DNA of 64,000 nt from Actinomycetospora sp. NBRC 106375 (lineage in GTDB: Bacteria > Actinomycetota > Actinomycetes > Mycobacteriales > Pseudonocardiaceae): the NCBI RefSeq assembly GCF_030269665.1, contig NZ_BSTS01000002.1, forward strand, positions 124,001 to 188,000, read 5' to 3'. The notes beneath the pieces were generated by a model. The model had not been told where the DNA came from. It searched no databases and was given only the letters and a program-made list of their open reading frames with translations. Positions 63,769 to 64,000 of this stretch are shown here, in pieces. The stretch's first letter is position 1; every line of letters begins with the position of its first letter. A program made the translations under genes and the position numbers.

Positions 63769-63804
63769 GGTTCCGGGAGCGCGGGGGGATGCGCTCCCGG
63801 AACC
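63769..63804 (+). terminator. Terminator after the epoxide hydrolase gene
   Basis: Perfect 14-bp stem (63769-63782 with 63791-63804), eight-base loop, beginning eight bases after the stop. A smaller stem (GTCGGCC/GGCCGAC, 63808-63832) follows and could serve the gene on the other strand. Confidence 0.8.
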
Positions 63805-63927
63805 ATGGTCGGCCGAGGGGGGCGCGGCCGACGACCTCATGTTACGTCGCCATTGCTCGCCCGCCAGGTACCTCCGGTGCGATCCTGAACACCCGTTCAG
63901 CTCACACCGCGGTGGCGGGGACGGGGG

Positions 63928-64000
63928 TCATCCCGCGAGCGTGATCGGCTCCGTGGCCCCGGTGGACGTCGGGGCGATGGCCGGGGGGACCACGGGGTCA
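63928..64000 (-). CDS. C-terminal end of an unidentified gene (cut by window edge)
   Basis: The minus strand stays open from the window edge to a TGA at 63928, with G/C third positions throughout, encoding a Pro/Thr/Ala-rich tail ending TEPITLAG. This is too little to name a family. Convergence with the epoxide hydrolase and the paired terminators support a real gene end. Confidence 0.4.
   Translation of the reverse strand, partial: DPVVPPAIAPTSTGATEPITLAG

Overview
The window is very GC-rich with strong G/C third-position bias. It carries the actinobacterial ribosomal and RNA polymerase superoperon in an order close to that of Mycobacterium tuberculosis. The mce/Mkl system, the hadAB pair beside rpmG, and the plsB/plsC/WS-DGAT cluster all point to a member of the Actinomycetes. 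Pseudonocardiaceae is the likely family, but that is an inference from gene content and protein resemblance; no 16S rRNA gene is present.

Region 1 (1-18331, minus strand) reads from right to left: rpsL-rpsG-fusA-tuf, then the S10 operon (rpsJ-rplC-rplD-rplW-rplB-rpsS-rplV-rpsC-rplP-rpmC-rpsQ), then the spc operon (rplN-rplX-rplE-rpsN-[small ORF]-rpsH-rplF-rplR-rpsE-rpmD-rplO), then secY-adk-map, with map cut by the window edge. Many junctions are 1-bp or 4-bp start/stop overlaps. GC-rich hairpins without U-tracts sit at many of the remaining junctions.

Region 2 (18332-43926, minus strand) holds secE-nusG-rplK-rplA-rplJ-rplL and rpoB-rpoC. A complete ten-gene mce lipid-import operon lies between rplL and rpoB: mkl ATPase, two YrbE permeases, MceA-F and two Mce-associated proteins. 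In enteric bacteria rplL and rpoB are adjacent.

Region 3 (43981-49553) has tRNA-Trp, a divergent pair (class I aminotransferase and a secreted SGNH esterase), a very strong bidirectional terminator, the rpmG-hadA-hadB operon, tRNA-Met and tRNA-Thr, and a membrane-anchored EAL phosphodiesterase with a degenerate GGDEF domain.

Region 4 (49876-64000) is lipid metabolism. After cinA comes a tightly packed minus-strand set: ferredoxin, ferredoxin reductase, cytochrome P450, PlsB, HAD-PlsC fusion, WS/DGAT and an alpha/beta hydrolase. Divergent from it are a dienoyl-CoA isomerase-like crotonase and an acyl-CoA synthetase. A 54-residue membrane protein, an epoxide hydrolase and the 3' end of one more gene complete the window. 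The simplest reading is an oxidise/activate module beside the glycerolipid (phosphatidate to neutral lipid) pathway.

I found no insertion sequence, prophage, CRISPR array or defence system. The most unusual items are: a translationally coupled small ORF between rpsN and rpsH; a 27-bp dispersed repeat, one copy of which sits in frame inside the reductase gene; mutually exclusive hairpins between rpoB and rpoC; a family of long palindromes; a 220-residue low-complexity tail on Mkl; and degenerate catalytic domains in the PlsC fusion and the EAL protein.
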